A stretch of 64,000 nucleotides of DNA, taken from positions 2,240,238-2,304,237 of the forward strand of contig NZ_AP018178.1 of NCBI RefSeq assembly GCF_002368195.1, read 5' to 3'. The DNA is from Calothrix sp. NIES-2100. GTDB taxonomy: Bacteria > Cyanobacteriota > Cyanobacteriia > Cyanobacteriales > Nostocaceae. The stretch's first letter is position 1, and the number at the start of each line of letters is the position of its first letter. Below the pieces are notes generated by a model. That model worked only from the letters and a program-made list of their open reading frames with translations, ran no database searches and was not told the origin of the DNA. Shown piece after piece: positions 24,427 to 34,409 of this stretch. The translations under genes and the position numbers were made by a program.

Positions 24427-25686
24427 GTGACCTTATCAAGGCGTAAATTCTTTACCCTAGCAGGCACAGGAACTGCTGGTGCTTTGATATTATCTCCATT
24501 GCAGGCTTTTTATGCTAAGCGCGCTTTTGCAGCAGGCCCCTATGGTTCTCTGCAATCTGACCCGAAACGTGTGTTGGATCTACCTGCGGGATTTTCTTAT
24601 GTGAGATTGTCAGAGACTGGACAAACAATGAGTGATGGCTACAAAGTTCCGGGTGGACATGATGGTATGGCAGCATTTCCCGGTACAAATGGTAGTACTA
24701 TTCTGATCCGTAACCACGAACTCAACTTCTCATCGGGTAAGAGTGTGGGCGCACCAAGCAGTAAGAAATATGATAGCCAAGGAAAAGGTGGCACAACTAC
24801 TTTAGAAGTCAGTTCCACGAGGGTATTACTCAGACACCACGGTTCTTTAGCAGGTACTGACCGCAACTGTGCGGGTGGCCCAACTCCTTGGGGTTCTTGG
24901 CTAAGTTGCGAAGAGAGTTTTGAAACTGGTAACAAGAAGCATGGCTATGTATTTGAAGTCCCTAGTAGTGCAACTAGTTTCGTCACGCCTGTACCCCTGG
25001 TAGCAATGGGTCGATTCAATCACGAAGCCGCAGCTGTAGACCCCAATACAGGCTATGTATATATGACCGAAGACCGGGGAGATGGCTTGTTATATCGCTT
25101 CGTACCGAACACAAAAGGTAACTTGAGTGCGGGAGGTACACTGTATGCTTTGAGAATTCAAATCAAACCGAAAGCAAATACCAAAACAGGATTTACAGTT
25201 GGTCAAGCCTACACAGTAGATTGGGTTCGCATCACTAACCCCGATCCTTCTAGTGATACAGTCAGGGTTGAAGGTTATAACTTGGGTGCAGCTAGGTTTA
25301 GTCGTGGCGAAGGTATCTTTTATGGCAAAGGAGATATCTATTTTTGCTGTACTAACGGTGGTAGTGCTGGATATGGTCAAGTCTGGCGCTACACTCCAGC
25401 GACGGAAACATTGCGGTTGTTTGCAGAACCTAACAATCGGGGTATTTTAGATTACCCAGATAATATTGTCGTTGCACCCAACGGTGATTTGTTCGTTTGT
25501 GAAGATGGCGAAGACAGTGAAATCTTTATTGTCGGTATTACGCCAAGTGGCACACTTTATAAATTTGCGCATAATGCATTGAATGGAGAAGAGTTTGCGG
25601 GAATTTGTTTCTCTCCAGATGGAAAAATCATGTTTGTGAATATGCAGTCACCAGGAATTACCTTTGCGATTAAGGGCCCTTGGTAA
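24427..25686 (+). CDS. PhoX-like (DUF839) protein with Tat signal
   Basis: This 419-residue protein starts with GTG behind AAGGAG. Residues 3-37 are a twin-arginine signal (SRRKFFTLAGTGTAGAL, then a hydrophobic stretch ending at AFA), so it is exported folded. The mature part is a beta-propeller of the PhoX/DUF839 family, with blocks such as RNHELNFSSGKS, GPTPWGSWLSCEES and GRFNHEAAAVD (iron/calcium-site region). PhoX is a calcium-iron alkaline phosphatase. Shorter relatives like this one may not be phosphatases, so only the family is claimed. Confidence 0.85.
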   Translation: MTLSRRKFFTLAGTGTAGALILSPLQAFYAKRAFAAGPYGSLQSDPKRVLDLPAGFSYVRLSETGQTMSDGYKVPGGHDGMAAFPGTNGSTILIRNHELNFSSGKSVGAPSSKKYDSQGKGGTTTLEVSSTRVLLRHHGSLAGTDRNCAGGPTPWGSWLSCEESFETGNKKHGYVFEVPSSATSFVTPVPLVAMGRFNHEAAAVDPNTGYVYMTEDRGDGLLYRFVPNTKGNLSAGGTLYALRIQIKPKANTKTGFTVGQAYTVDWVRITNPDPSSDTVRVEGYNLGAARFSRGEGIFYGKGDIYFCCTNGGSAGYGQVWRYTPATETLRLFAEPNNRGILDYPDNIVVAPNGDLFVCEDGEDSEIFIVGITPSGTLYKFAHNALNGEEFAGICFSPDGKIMFVNMQSPGITFAIKGPW

Positions 25687-25762
25687 GGTTTCTCAACGGG
25701 TGGTGTAAAACCAATTGGTGGGGAAACCCCGCCCCTACAAATGCATCTGTCGCATTCTTTTT

Positions 25763-26061
25763 TTACAGCAGTTTTCACGTATTTGCACTACATCTATCGT
25801 CAGGGCACAGCAGTGCTCATACGTGTCAACTTAACGTGAAACCCTTACCAAGACGTGATGAGCGAATTCTCTCACTTAACATCATGATCCGCGTCACCCC
25901 ACCCCGGCTTTGCTGACGCAAAACCTCCCCTCCCCGTAAACGGGGAGGGGATTGAGGGGTGGGGTAAAATGCCTGTGGGATAAGCCTTTTAACTTAAGTT
26001 GACACCAATGAGCAGTGCTGTGCCCCTACAGTGTGGTATTTTTACCTGAAAATGGCTGTAA
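25763..26061. mobile_element. MITE-like element, copy 3, nested inverted ends
   Basis: The inner unit at 25803-26025 matches copy 2 closely (same orientation). The outer arms TTACAGCAGTTTTCACGT and the complement are as in copy 1. Only 25803-26025 is shared by all three copies, which shows that the inner and outer ends are separable. Confidence 0.82.
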
Positions 26062-26236
26062 ATTGCTATTGGTACGAATTCATCAAAATTAATGGGGTGG
26101 GGTAAGAGCCGCGATCGCATCAATGTTGGTCGCGGCTCACTGTATAATTACATTTCTATTCAAAGGTTTTCAACGTGCATCTCGATCGGCGAAGCTAGAT
26201 TTACAGTTAAAAAATTTTTAATAAAACAACCCCAGC

Positions 26237-27883
26237 ATGAAACGAACTAAGAAGTCTCTGCTATTAGCTTTGAACTGGGTGTTACTCTCTTTTGGCACAT
26301 CGATTTTTATTATTCTCGCCCAACCTACAGCACCCGTTCCCGCCCAATCGCCTGCTTCTACCACGGTTGAAACTACTAATACACCCAATTCACAACAGAC
26401 TAGAGAAGAACAGCTATCAAAGCCGGTTGTCATCCCCCAAACTACACCCTCTGTTGAGAGTACACCACAGCCGACACCTACACCCAAGCCAGATGAGGCG
26501 GACGAACCAGCACCCACTCCCGAAGAAATCGCCCGTCAAGAAAAATTGATCGCCGCAGACAAGCTTTATCTGGCGGGACAATTTGCAGAAGCGGAAAAAA
26601 TTTATCGCGAGGTGAAAGCACCTTTTGCCAAAACTACTCAACCCCAAGAACTCAAACCAGCAATAATTGATCCAACGCAACTATCCCCAGGCGGAAAAGT
26701 TTACTGGCGAGAATCAGAAGCGGGAATAGCGAAGAAGTTACAATCAAAAACTTTAGTACCTCTGCAATTACTGGTGGAACAGTATCCGGAGTTTATTCCC
26801 GGACATATTCGATTTGCGGAAGTTCTCAAGCAATACGATCGCTCTCCACAAGCATTAGATATATTAGAACGGGCAGCTTCACTTTATCCCAACCAACCGG
26901 AACTCATTAAAGCCAGAGTTACAGCCCTCGCAGAAGCCCAAAAATGGATGGAAGCTTCTTTAGCCGCCCGTCAATTTGCGATTCTCAACCCCAAAGATCC
27001 CCAAGCTGGGGAGTTTACCAATTTAGCAGAAATTCATCTTAAACGTTACAAAACCCATATTCAAGCTGAGATCAGAGGTAATGCGATCGCAAATATTCTT
27101 ACAGGTGCATTAGGTTACGCTGTTACTGGCTCTCTACTAGGGCCATTTTCTGCCCTTGATTCTACCATCTTGCTGCTACGGGGGGAAGAATCCATCGGAG
27201 AATCCGTAGCCAAACAAGCCAAAGAACAACTTAAAGTGATTACCGATGAGACAGTAGTTGCCTACGTCAATGAAATCGGACAGAAATTAGCCAAAGTAGC
27301 CGGACGGAATGAATTTAAATATGAATTTTTTGTAATTCCCGAAGAAGACCTTAACGCCTTTGCCCTGCCTGGTGGGAAAATCTTTATTAATGCAGGTGCG
27401 ATCGCCAAAAGCAACTCCGAAGCCGAATTAGCTGGGTTAATCGGCCATGAATTATCCCATGTAGTTTTATCCCACGGCTTTCAACTAGTCACTCAAGGTA
27501 ATTTAGTTGGCAACCTCACTCAGTATCTTCCATTAGGCGGCATTATCGGACAACTCTCAGCCCTAAGTTACAGCCGCGACATGGAACGTCAAGCAGATAC
27601 CCTCGGAACCCGCTTAATTGTCGCCACAGGTTATGCGGCTGACGGCTTACGTAACTTAATGGTGACACTAGAAAAACAACAAAAAAATGCTCCTCCTGGT
27701 TGGTTATCTTCTCATCCCGGAGGTAGTGAGCGAGTCAGTTATTTAGAAGATATGATCATCAACAGCAACTATAACCGCTACACCTACGAAGGAGTCGAAC
27801 GACACAGCGAAATTAAAATCAAGGTAAAACAGCTACTCAAAGAGAAAAAAGCAGAAGAAGAAAAAAAGCAGCATTCTCGATGA
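26237..27883 (+). CDS. M48 family metalloprotease with TPR-like region
   Basis: This 548-residue protein has an N-terminal membrane helix or signal (ALNWVLLSFGTSIFIILA), a Pro/Thr-rich linker to about residue 95, then a helical tetratricopeptide-like part. A zinc peptidase domain follows, with HELSHVVLSHG near residue 403 and the third ligand in RDMERQADTLGTRL. Family relatives (BepA/YfgC, HtpX) perform envelope protein quality control. A lysine/glutamate-rich tail ends the protein. It is followed by a COP23 gene on the same strand. Confidence 0.9.
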   Translation: MKRTKKSLLLALNWVLLSFGTSIFIILAQPTAPVPAQSPASTTVETTNTPNSQQTREEQLSKPVVIPQTTPSVESTPQPTPTPKPDEADEPAPTPEEIARQEKLIAADKLYLAGQFAEAEKIYREVKAPFAKTTQPQELKPAIIDPTQLSPGGKVYWRESEAGIAKKLQSKTLVPLQLLVEQYPEFIPGHIRFAEVLKQYDRSPQALDILERAASLYPNQPELIKARVTALAEAQKWMEASLAARQFAILNPKDPQAGEFTNLAEIHLKRYKTHIQAEIRGNAIANILTGALGYAVTGSLLGPFSALDSTILLLRGEESIGESVAKQAKEQLKVITDETVVAYVNEIGQKLAKVAGRNEFKYEFFVIPEEDLNAFALPGGKIFINAGAIAKSNSEAELAGLIGHELSHVVLSHGFQLVTQGNLVGNLTQYLPLGGIIGQLSALSYSRDMERQADTLGTRLIVATGYAADGLRNLMVTLEKQQKNAPPGWLSSHPGGSERVSYLEDMIINSNYNRYTYEGVERHSEIKIKVKQLLKEKKAEEEKKQHSR

Positions 27884-27950
27884 ACTAAAACCAAAATTTT
27901 TCGTCACTGAAGCTATCAATATCCTTACCTATTTCCCTAGAGGATGATTT

Positions 27951-28757
27951 ATGTCATCACACGCTTTGAAGTTTGTACTTTTGAGTAGTTTAGGATTATC
28001 CTGTTTCCTGGGCAATTCCGCAGCATTTGCCCAAGTTGATAATTCTGGTGGTGTTGTTGTCCCCACAGACTCCACCGGCTCACCGACACCAACAAATACA
28101 CCCGTACCAATAGATACATCAACAGGTACACCTACTTCACCCACAGCCGATAGTAATACTCGCTTTAGCTGTCAGATGTATAACGGTCAGTATACCGTCA
28201 TGTATCAACCCCAAAGTCAACCTGGTCAATACTTTGCTTGGGCAGCACCTGCGGCTTTGGGTGGTGGCTGGGACCCACAAAAACGCTGTGCAACAATAGC
28301 CAGTCGTTTAGAATTGTATCGTCCAGACGGCTTACAAGAACTCCAAGTAACCAGAGAAAATAACGAGAATATTGTCTGCGTCACCACAGAAGCTAATTCC
28401 ACCTGTCGAATTGTCCTTACCGTACCCCGGGAAAAAGACCCCTATACTGTCCGCAATAGCATCTTCCAAAACTTAACCACAGCCGACAGCGGACAGCAAA
28501 CCATCGCCGTCAACACCTACCGCAATCAAGGCGGATTAGGCGATTTATATAACCTAACTCGCACAGCTTTAGGTGGGAATCGCGTTTCTACCGCTAGAAG
28601 TGGTATCAATCTTAAACCTTTCCTCGATCGCAAAGATGGTGGTACTGGTAACGGATTGAAGAATGGTGTCGCATTGCGTAACCGTTCCACTAGCCAAACA
28701 AATGTTCGCCAACCAAATAATAGCATTCGCCTCAACCCCGATAGATTCCGCCGTTAA
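27951..28757 (+). CDS. COP23-domain secreted protein
   Basis: This 268-residue protein has a signal peptide (LLSSLGLSCFLGNSAAFA), a Thr/Pro-rich spacer to about residue 63, and a COP23 domain: RFSCQMYNGQYTVMYQP, the conserved Cys in RCATIASRLELYRPDGLQEL, and CRIVLTVPREKDPY. COP23 proteins were named from a circadian-oscillating protein of Cyanothece. The C-terminal region (about 210-268) is basic and disordered. It shares strand and orientation with the M48 gene, 67 bases upstream, and is followed by a clear terminator. Confidence 0.88.
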   Translation: MSSHALKFVLLSSLGLSCFLGNSAAFAQVDNSGGVVVPTDSTGSPTPTNTPVPIDTSTGTPTSPTADSNTRFSCQMYNGQYTVMYQPQSQPGQYFAWAAPAALGGGWDPQKRCATIASRLELYRPDGLQELQVTRENNENIVCVTTEANSTCRIVLTVPREKDPYTVRNSIFQNLTTADSGQQTIAVNTYRNQGGLGDLYNLTRTALGGNRVSTARSGINLKPFLDRKDGGTGNGLKNGVALRNRSTSQTNVRQPNNSIRLNPDRFRR

Positions 28758-28779
28758 TTAAAGGGCAATGTGTATCTAC

Positions 28780-28821
28780 TCAAACGCGCTGCAAAGGATC
28801 TAACAGCGCGTTTTTGTTTTT
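28780..28821 (+). terminator. Rho-independent terminator after the COP23 gene
   Basis: The stem AAACGCGCTG/CAGCGCGTTT is followed by a T-rich run (TTGTTTTTT), 23 bases after the stop codon. Confidence 0.85.
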
Positions 28822-28824
28822 TAC

Positions 28825-29015
28825 CCCACCCCCAACCCCTCCCCTTGGCAAGGGGAGGGGCGGTTTTGCGTCAGCAAAGCCGGGGTGGGGTCAATACGGT
28901 TCGGTTAGTGTTTTGATCTATCCAAGATCCCCCCAACCCCCCTTAAAAAGGGGGGCTATTTTTCCAGATTTACCCCCTTTTTAAGGGGGTCGCCGCAGGC
29001 GGGGGGATCTGGGTT
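28825..29015. repeat. Two GC-rich palindromic elements
   Basis: The first (28825-28891) has arms CCCCACCCC and GGGGTGGGG around CCCCTCCCC/GGGGAGGGG stems. It is related to the core of the MITE copies. The second (28926-29015) has GATCCCCCC arms with the AAAAAGGGGG/CCCCCTTTTT stem. Both are non-coding dispersed repeats. Confidence 0.7.
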
Positions 29016-29066
29016 TCAGGCTTCAGTGCGTAAGTCCTAAATTTATTTTTTGGAGTTCCCTAACGG

Positions 29067-29404
29067 GGCTTTGAACTCCATTAATGAGGCTTTGAACTCC
29101 ATTAATGAGGCTTTGAACTCCATTAACGAGGCTTTGAACTCCGTTAATGAGGCTTTGTAACTCCGTTAATGAGGCTTTGTAACTCCGTTAACGAGGCTTT
29201 GAACTCCATTAACGAGGCTTTGAACTCCGTTAACGAGGCTTTGAACTCCGTTAACGAGGCTTTGAACTCCGTGAATCAGGCTTTGAACTCCGTTAACGAG
29301 GCTTTGAACTCCGTGAATCAGGCTTTGAACTCCGTTAACGAGGCTTTGAACTCCGTGAATCAGGCTTTGAACTCCGTTAACGAGGCTTTTAGCTCCATTA
29401 AGGA
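29067..29404. repeat. 21-bp tandem array, about 16 units
   Basis: The unit is GGCTTTGAACTCCGTTAACGA with ATTAATGA and GTGAATCA variants. From about 29260 on, GTTAACGA and GTGAATCA units alternate, giving a 42-bp superperiod. Two units have 22 bases. Because 21 is a multiple of three, both strands show long open frames of heptapeptides, but there is no ribosome binding site and these are not taken as genes. Confidence 0.9.
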
Positions 29405-29450
29405 GCCTTAATGCCCAATGCCCAATGCCCAATGCCCCATTCCCCATGCC

Positions 29451-32400
29451 CTATTGCCTAACTCTTCCCGCCAAAGCAGCGACGATGTATAGTAATTGCG
29501 TGGGTTCAACGGGTTTGGCAATGTGCATTTGAAATCCGGCGGCTAGGGCTTCTGTTTGTTCAGCATCTCCAGCATAAGCGGTGAGGGCGGCGGCGGGAAT
29601 TTGCCCCCCAGCTTCAGCATCCAGCGCCCTTACCTGACGAATCAAATCGTAACCGTCTTGTTCTGGTAAACCAATGTCTGATAGCAGAACATCGTAGCCG
29701 TTAGGGTTAGCTGTTAAGGTTGAGAGTGCGGCGTTAGCTGATGCAACTGCTGTGACTTCTACTTCATACTGCTCAAGGATAATGGTAAATAACTGGCGAA
29801 TATCAGCTTCGTCATCGACAATCAGTACCCGCACACCTGCCAATGAGGTAATATTTTCAATTGGGATTTCTGGCTGGTTTTGTAAGGCAATCAACTGTCT
29901 ATTACTGGGCAGAGAAATTTCTGGGGAGTGAGTTGGCAAGGGTAGCCTGACTGTAAAAGTTGCTCCTTGTCCTTCACCTGGACTTTGTGCTTCAACTGTA
30001 CCACCGTGGAGTTCTACTAAGTGACGCACGATGGAAAGCCCCAGCCCTAAACCAGGGTTTGAGCGCCTGCTGCTACCATCAGCTTGACGGAAGCGCTCGA
30101 AAATATAGGGGAGAAAGTTGGGTTTAATACCTTGCCCTGTGTCGCTAACTTGAATTTGAGCGTAAAAATCAGTGTACTGTAGCTCAATATCAATTCTGCC
30201 GCCGACGGGGGTAAATTTAATGGCGTTAGAAAGCAAGTTCCACATCACCTGCTGTAAGCGATTGGGATCGGCATTGATTCTTATATCTGTAGGATCTAGC
30301 CTAGATTCAATTTGGATATTTTTGGCTGCGGCTGAGATCCGGACAACGTCAATGGCGGCTTGAATTACGGGTATAAGTTCAATAGGCTCAGCATCCAGAC
30401 GCAGCCTACCTGCGGTGATGCGTGAGATGTCTAACAAATCTCCAATTAACTGGGCTTGAGCGATCGCACTGCGCTCAATTGCTTCTAGTCCTTGATTAAT
30501 TATCTCTTGAGGGAGATCTGGCCTTTGTAGCATCTGTGCCCACCCCAGTAAAGCATTAAGCGGGTTGCGTAGTTCGTGGGAAAGAATTGATAAAAATTCA
30601 TCTTTGGCGCGGTTGGCTGTCTCCGCAGCAGTGCGGGCTGATTGTTCTTGAGTTAATAGCTGTGTGCGTTCTGCTTCTAGTTGCTTTTGCTGGGTGATAT
30701 CTTCAATTACTAGGAGAATTAATTGCATATTGTCGATTTGCGGCATTCTCCGCGCATTTAGCCGCATGATTTTGTGCCCGATCGCCTCAAAGTTATGCTC
30801 TACTTCTAAATCTTGAAATGGGGCATTGCTGGGGATAACATCTTCTAAGAGCGATCGCAAGCTGGGTATATTCCATTGTCCGTTACCGAGTTCAAAAATC
30901 AACCGTTGTTCTGTTTGTGTGGATAGCACTTGGAAGGTTTCGTAGAAAGAGCGGTTAGCTTTGACTACCCGTAAGTTTAAATCTAGCACCACTATGGATT
31001 CCCGCACGGTATCTACTATTGCCTCGGCGTAATCTCTTGATGCTCTGATCTGTTCGGCGCTGCGTTTGAGTCCGTCAATGTCAACCAATACCACCACCGC
31101 ACCGTCAATTTTATTATCTATTGTCCGGTAAGGTCGGATACGCAAATCATACCAGTGTCCTTCGGAGTCTTGAACTTCCTGGCTTTTAAAGTTGAGTGTA
31201 CTAATTACTTCTAAAATTTGTGGCTCTAAATCAGAAATATTTAATCTATGGTTAATATCACTCAATGGTCGCCCCACATCCGTGGAAATCAGGTTAAAAA
31301 TTGTGCCAGCTACCGGAGTAAAGCGGCGAATCTGCAAATCACCGCCTAACATGAGAATGGGAATATTGATATTACTGAGCAAATTCTGCAAATCATTGGT
31401 CACCTGAGTGGATTCAAAATTCCGCCTTTGCAGTTCGTCGTTAATCGTATTTAATTCTTCGTTGGTTGCTTGAATTTCTTCTTTAGCAGTTTCCAATTCC
31501 TCATTAGTACTTTGCAATTCTTCGTTGCTAGAGAGGATTTCTTCGTTAGCAGCTCTGAGGTTTTGATTAGTGGCTTGCTGTTCCTCAATAATTGATTGCA
31601 GATATTCTTTAGTAGTGGCTAACTCCTGTTTCAGTGTGTTAATTTCTTCCTGTGCCGCCGCTTGTTTTCCCCGTGCAGATTTGATGTGGCGATCGCTCCC
31701 TGACTCAAAAACAGTATTTGCTGGCGATGGCATATCTGTAAACAGTACTAAAAAGTAGCGTTCATCACTACTGTGAGCTTTAAACGGCACAACATCAACC
31801 CGCACCAGCCTGACTTGACCGTTCTCGATTATTTGAATCCCTTCTTTGCGCACTGTTGTCTGTCGCTGTTTTGCTTGGTGAATCGCCGTGCGTAGCTCAA
31901 GCCGCAGTTCTTCCCTTGCCATTTTCAACAAATTAAAGCTAGGTCTACCTGGTGGCGGTTGCAGATAGGAACTAGTTTGTCCGCGAAATTGCACAATTTC
32001 TAAATCGTAGTTGATCGCTACACCCACCGGAGCATAGTTATTTAACACTATTTGGTCGGCTGCTGTGTGCATTTCCATCTCAGTCCAACCATTTTCACCC
32101 ACTGATGGCTGCGGCGTATTTACCTTGAGGGGGTAGTTGCTGGCGATTAAATCTATACCCAACCGCGCCGGAACCATTTTGCGGCTATAAATTTTGTACT
32201 TTCTATCCGCTATACTAAACAAATCAGAAAATTCCCCTACTGTTTCTGAGGTGCCTAACATCAAAAAGCCAGTGGGCTTGAGACCATAATGAAAGATTGG
32301 TAGGAGTTTCTTCTGTATCGGGGTTCCTAAATAAATTAGCACATTGCGACAGGTAATCAGATCCAGTTGGGAAAAAGACGGATCGCTCATCAGGTTTTGC

Positions 32401-33680
32401 CGAGCAAAGATACACAACTCCCGCACCGGCTTGCTGATTTGGTATCCACCTTCTACCTGGACAAAGAACCGCTGGAGACGTTCTGGGGAAACTTCTGTGA
32501 CTTGATTGGGTTTGTAGAAGCCAATTCTAGCAATTTCAATTACCGCCTCATTGATATCCGTAGCAAAAATCTGGATCGTTGTAGCGATTATTTGATTGGA
32601 CAAAAATTCCAATAAGGAAATAGCGATCGAGTAAGCTTCTTGACCGGTTGAACATCCCGCTACCCAAATGCGGATGGGTAAATCTGGTGTACGTTCATGG
32701 GTAATCAGCGGAAATACTTTTGTCTTTAAGGCTTCAAAAGATTCCGAATCGCGGAAAAAACTGGTGACAGTAATCAATACATCCTGATACAACGCCATAA
32801 CTTCTGCGGGATTTTCTTGCAGATAGCTGACGTAATCTTCCAACCTTTCCAGCTTGTACAAAATCATCCGCCGCAGAATGCGCCGCTTGAGAGTATTTTG
32901 TTTGTAGTGGTGAAAATCAACCCCCGTAGCAGTTCGTAGCAGACTAAAGATAGTTGAGAGAGCATCACTGCTAGCTGGAAGTAACTCAGCTACCTCAGTC
33001 TGTGTGGCTGGCGGTGGTTGGTTGATATAAGGATGACGGCTCAGTTTTACCAACTCCTCAGCAATCTCTCGCGGGGTGAGAATAAAATCTACATTACCCG
33101 AAGCTACAGCCGTGTTCGGCATCCCAGTGACTTTTGCCGATTCTTGACACTGAGCAAAAGTAATCCCTCCAGCTTCTTTGATAAATTCTAGCCCCCGTGT
33201 GCCATCGCCGTCACTCCCCGACAGCACTATGCCAATCGCTTTGTTTCCCCGATCCTGTGCTAAAGATATCAAGAAAGCATCCACTGACATAAAAAATCCG
33301 GATGTTTTTTCTCTAGGAGACAGTTTCAATACTCCCTCAACAATAGTCATCTTGGCATTAGGTGGAATCACGTAAACATGATTCGGTTCAACAACCATCC
33401 CATCCCGCACTTCCACAACAGACATAGTGGAAGCCCGTGAGAGAATCTCACTCAACAAACTTTTTTGATTCGGACTCAAGTGCTGAATCAGCACAAATCC
33501 CATCCCGGTATCATTGGGCAAATGACTCAGCAATTGTGTGAAAGCTTCCAATCCACCTGCTGAAGCTCCCATCCCCACAATCGGAAATAATTCATTTTGA
33601 TGATTCTGCTGCTCTGGATTCGATGATTGCTCAGCAGGGGAATCGGATTGAGATTTTTTGGTAGACCGCCTACGGTTCAT
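29451..33680 (-). CDS. CheB-CheR-PAS-histidine kinase-receiver fusion
   Basis: This is one chain of about 1409 residues. The order is a CheB-type methylesterase core (GMGASAGG near residue 36, then IQHLSP and VLSGSDGDGT), a CheR methyltransferase (GCSTGQEAYS near 343), a long coiled coil (about 660-745, heptads of EELQSTNEELETAKEE), two PAS-like regions, HisKA (SHELRNPLNALLGW near 1034), HATPase and a C-terminal receiver (VLIVDDEADIR, phospho-Asp in LLSDIGLPEQDG). Such hybrids sense signals and may modify partner chemoreceptors. No MCP gene lies nearby. The ATG at 33680 is chosen over an upstream TTG at 33731. Confidence 0.93.
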   Translation of the reverse strand: MNRRRSTKKSQSDSPAEQSSNPEQQNHQNELFPIVGMGASAGGLEAFTQLLSHLPNDTGMGFVLIQHLSPNQKSLLSEILSRASTMSVVEVRDGMVVEPNHVYVIPPNAKMTIVEGVLKLSPREKTSGFFMSVDAFLISLAQDRGNKAIGIVLSGSDGDGTRGLEFIKEAGGITFAQCQESAKVTGMPNTAVASGNVDFILTPREIAEELVKLSRHPYINQPPPATQTEVAELLPASSDALSTIFSLLRTATGVDFHHYKQNTLKRRILRRMILYKLERLEDYVSYLQENPAEVMALYQDVLITVTSFFRDSESFEALKTKVFPLITHERTPDLPIRIWVAGCSTGQEAYSIAISLLEFLSNQIIATTIQIFATDINEAVIEIARIGFYKPNQVTEVSPERLQRFFVQVEGGYQISKPVRELCIFARQNLMSDPSFSQLDLITCRNVLIYLGTPIQKKLLPIFHYGLKPTGFLMLGTSETVGEFSDLFSIADRKYKIYSRKMVPARLGIDLIASNYPLKVNTPQPSVGENGWTEMEMHTAADQIVLNNYAPVGVAINYDLEIVQFRGQTSSYLQPPPGRPSFNLLKMAREELRLELRTAIHQAKQRQTTVRKEGIQIIENGQVRLVRVDVVPFKAHSSDERYFLVLFTDMPSPANTVFESGSDRHIKSARGKQAAAQEEINTLKQELATTKEYLQSIIEEQQATNQNLRAANEEILSSNEELQSTNEELETAKEEIQATNEELNTINDELQRRNFESTQVTNDLQNLLSNINIPILMLGGDLQIRRFTPVAGTIFNLISTDVGRPLSDINHRLNISDLEPQILEVISTLNFKSQEVQDSEGHWYDLRIRPYRTIDNKIDGAVVVLVDIDGLKRSAEQIRASRDYAEAIVDTVRESIVVLDLNLRVVKANRSFYETFQVLSTQTEQRLIFELGNGQWNIPSLRSLLEDVIPSNAPFQDLEVEHNFEAIGHKIMRLNARRMPQIDNMQLILLVIEDITQQKQLEAERTQLLTQEQSARTAAETANRAKDEFLSILSHELRNPLNALLGWAQMLQRPDLPQEIINQGLEAIERSAIAQAQLIGDLLDISRITAGRLRLDAEPIELIPVIQAAIDVVRISAAAKNIQIESRLDPTDIRINADPNRLQQVMWNLLSNAIKFTPVGGRIDIELQYTDFYAQIQVSDTGQGIKPNFLPYIFERFRQADGSSRRSNPGLGLGLSIVRHLVELHGGTVEAQSPGEGQGATFTVRLPLPTHSPEISLPSNRQLIALQNQPEIPIENITSLAGVRVLIVDDEADIRQLFTIILEQYEVEVTAVASANAALSTLTANPNGYDVLLSDIGLPEQDGYDLIRQVRALDAEAGGQIPAAALTAYAGDAEQTEALAAGFQMHIAKPVEPTQLLYIVAALAGRVRQ

Positions 33681-34059
33681 GATGTTAGTAGGTAATAATT
33701 TGGGGTGTGGAGCTAATTGGTTTAAAAGCAATGATTATGTGTATAAATGCGATTCAAAGTATACTATTGTGTATATTTGCTTTCCTAACTCTCTGAATAA
33801 TTTTTATTTGATGATGCTACTTAACATAGCGTGATAAATATTAATATTAGGTAGAGCATTGCCTACTATATCGAGGTTTCGCTGGGCAATACCACCCTTT
33901 GCTGAAGCTTTCAGTGTATATAACTTTTGCAATAATCAAAGCGGATTCCTATATTTTATTTAGGTATTGCTGGTAGATTATACTATAATTAATAAATCAA
34001 TGATTCTCTCACTAGATAGAAGTTGAAAAATAGGGCATAGGGCATAGTCAAGACTACTC

Positions 34060-34175
34060 ATACCAATTTTATGTGAGGCTGCATATTAAAGCTGCAAGGC
34101 TAGAAGCCACTGGCTCTATGAACAAAGCCTGCCTAACGCAGGCTAATTATATGCATCTTCATAGAGAATTGGTAT
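34060..34175. repeat. TIR element with ATACCAATT ends
   Basis: The left arm, ATACCAATTTTATGTGAGGC, and the right arm (reading inward, ATACCAATTCTCTATGAAGA) are related inverted ends around a central hairpin (GCCTGCCTAACGCAGGC). It is about 116 bp, non-coding and MITE-like. Confidence 0.65.
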
Positions 34176-34271
34176 CACCTCAAAATATTCAGTTTGGGTT
34201 ATTTGAGCAAAGAAAGGCTTCAGGGCACGAGGCAGCTATGCTGGAGGTTTTAGAATATAATTCTTCCCTTT

Positions 34272-34368
34272 GTAGGACTTACGCATAACGAGAGCGAAAG
34301 TAGCGGTAATTAATGAATGGGAGCGAGGCAATAATCAGCGTTTCGGTCATATTTTGCGTAAGTCCTAC
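34272..34368. repeat. Short TIR element, family B, copy 2
   Basis: Perfect 14-base ends, GTAGGACTTACGCA and the complement, enclose a middle unrelated to copy 1. The element shares only its ends with copy 1, as expected for minimal elements moved by a common enzyme. Confidence 0.78.
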
Positions 34369-34409
34369 CTCTATATTAAAATAATAGCCTCAGTTGAGTT
34401 TCGTGGGCG

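Larger units (their letters stand above)
33732..34409. other. Intergenic region with two TIR elements
   Basis: No gene is supported. It contains a TIR element at 34060-34175 (ATACCAATT arms) and family B copy 2 at 34272-34368. Near 33930-33958 a fragment, CAATAATCAAAGCGGATT, also occurs at 47020-47037 next to a hairpin, so it is a further dispersed repeat. Confidence 0.6.

Noticed and set aside
29166..29447. Long heptapeptide frames on both strands in the 21-bp array
   Set aside because: A repeat unit divisible by three opens all such frames. Two 22-base units shift the frame, and no ribosome site or signal exists.
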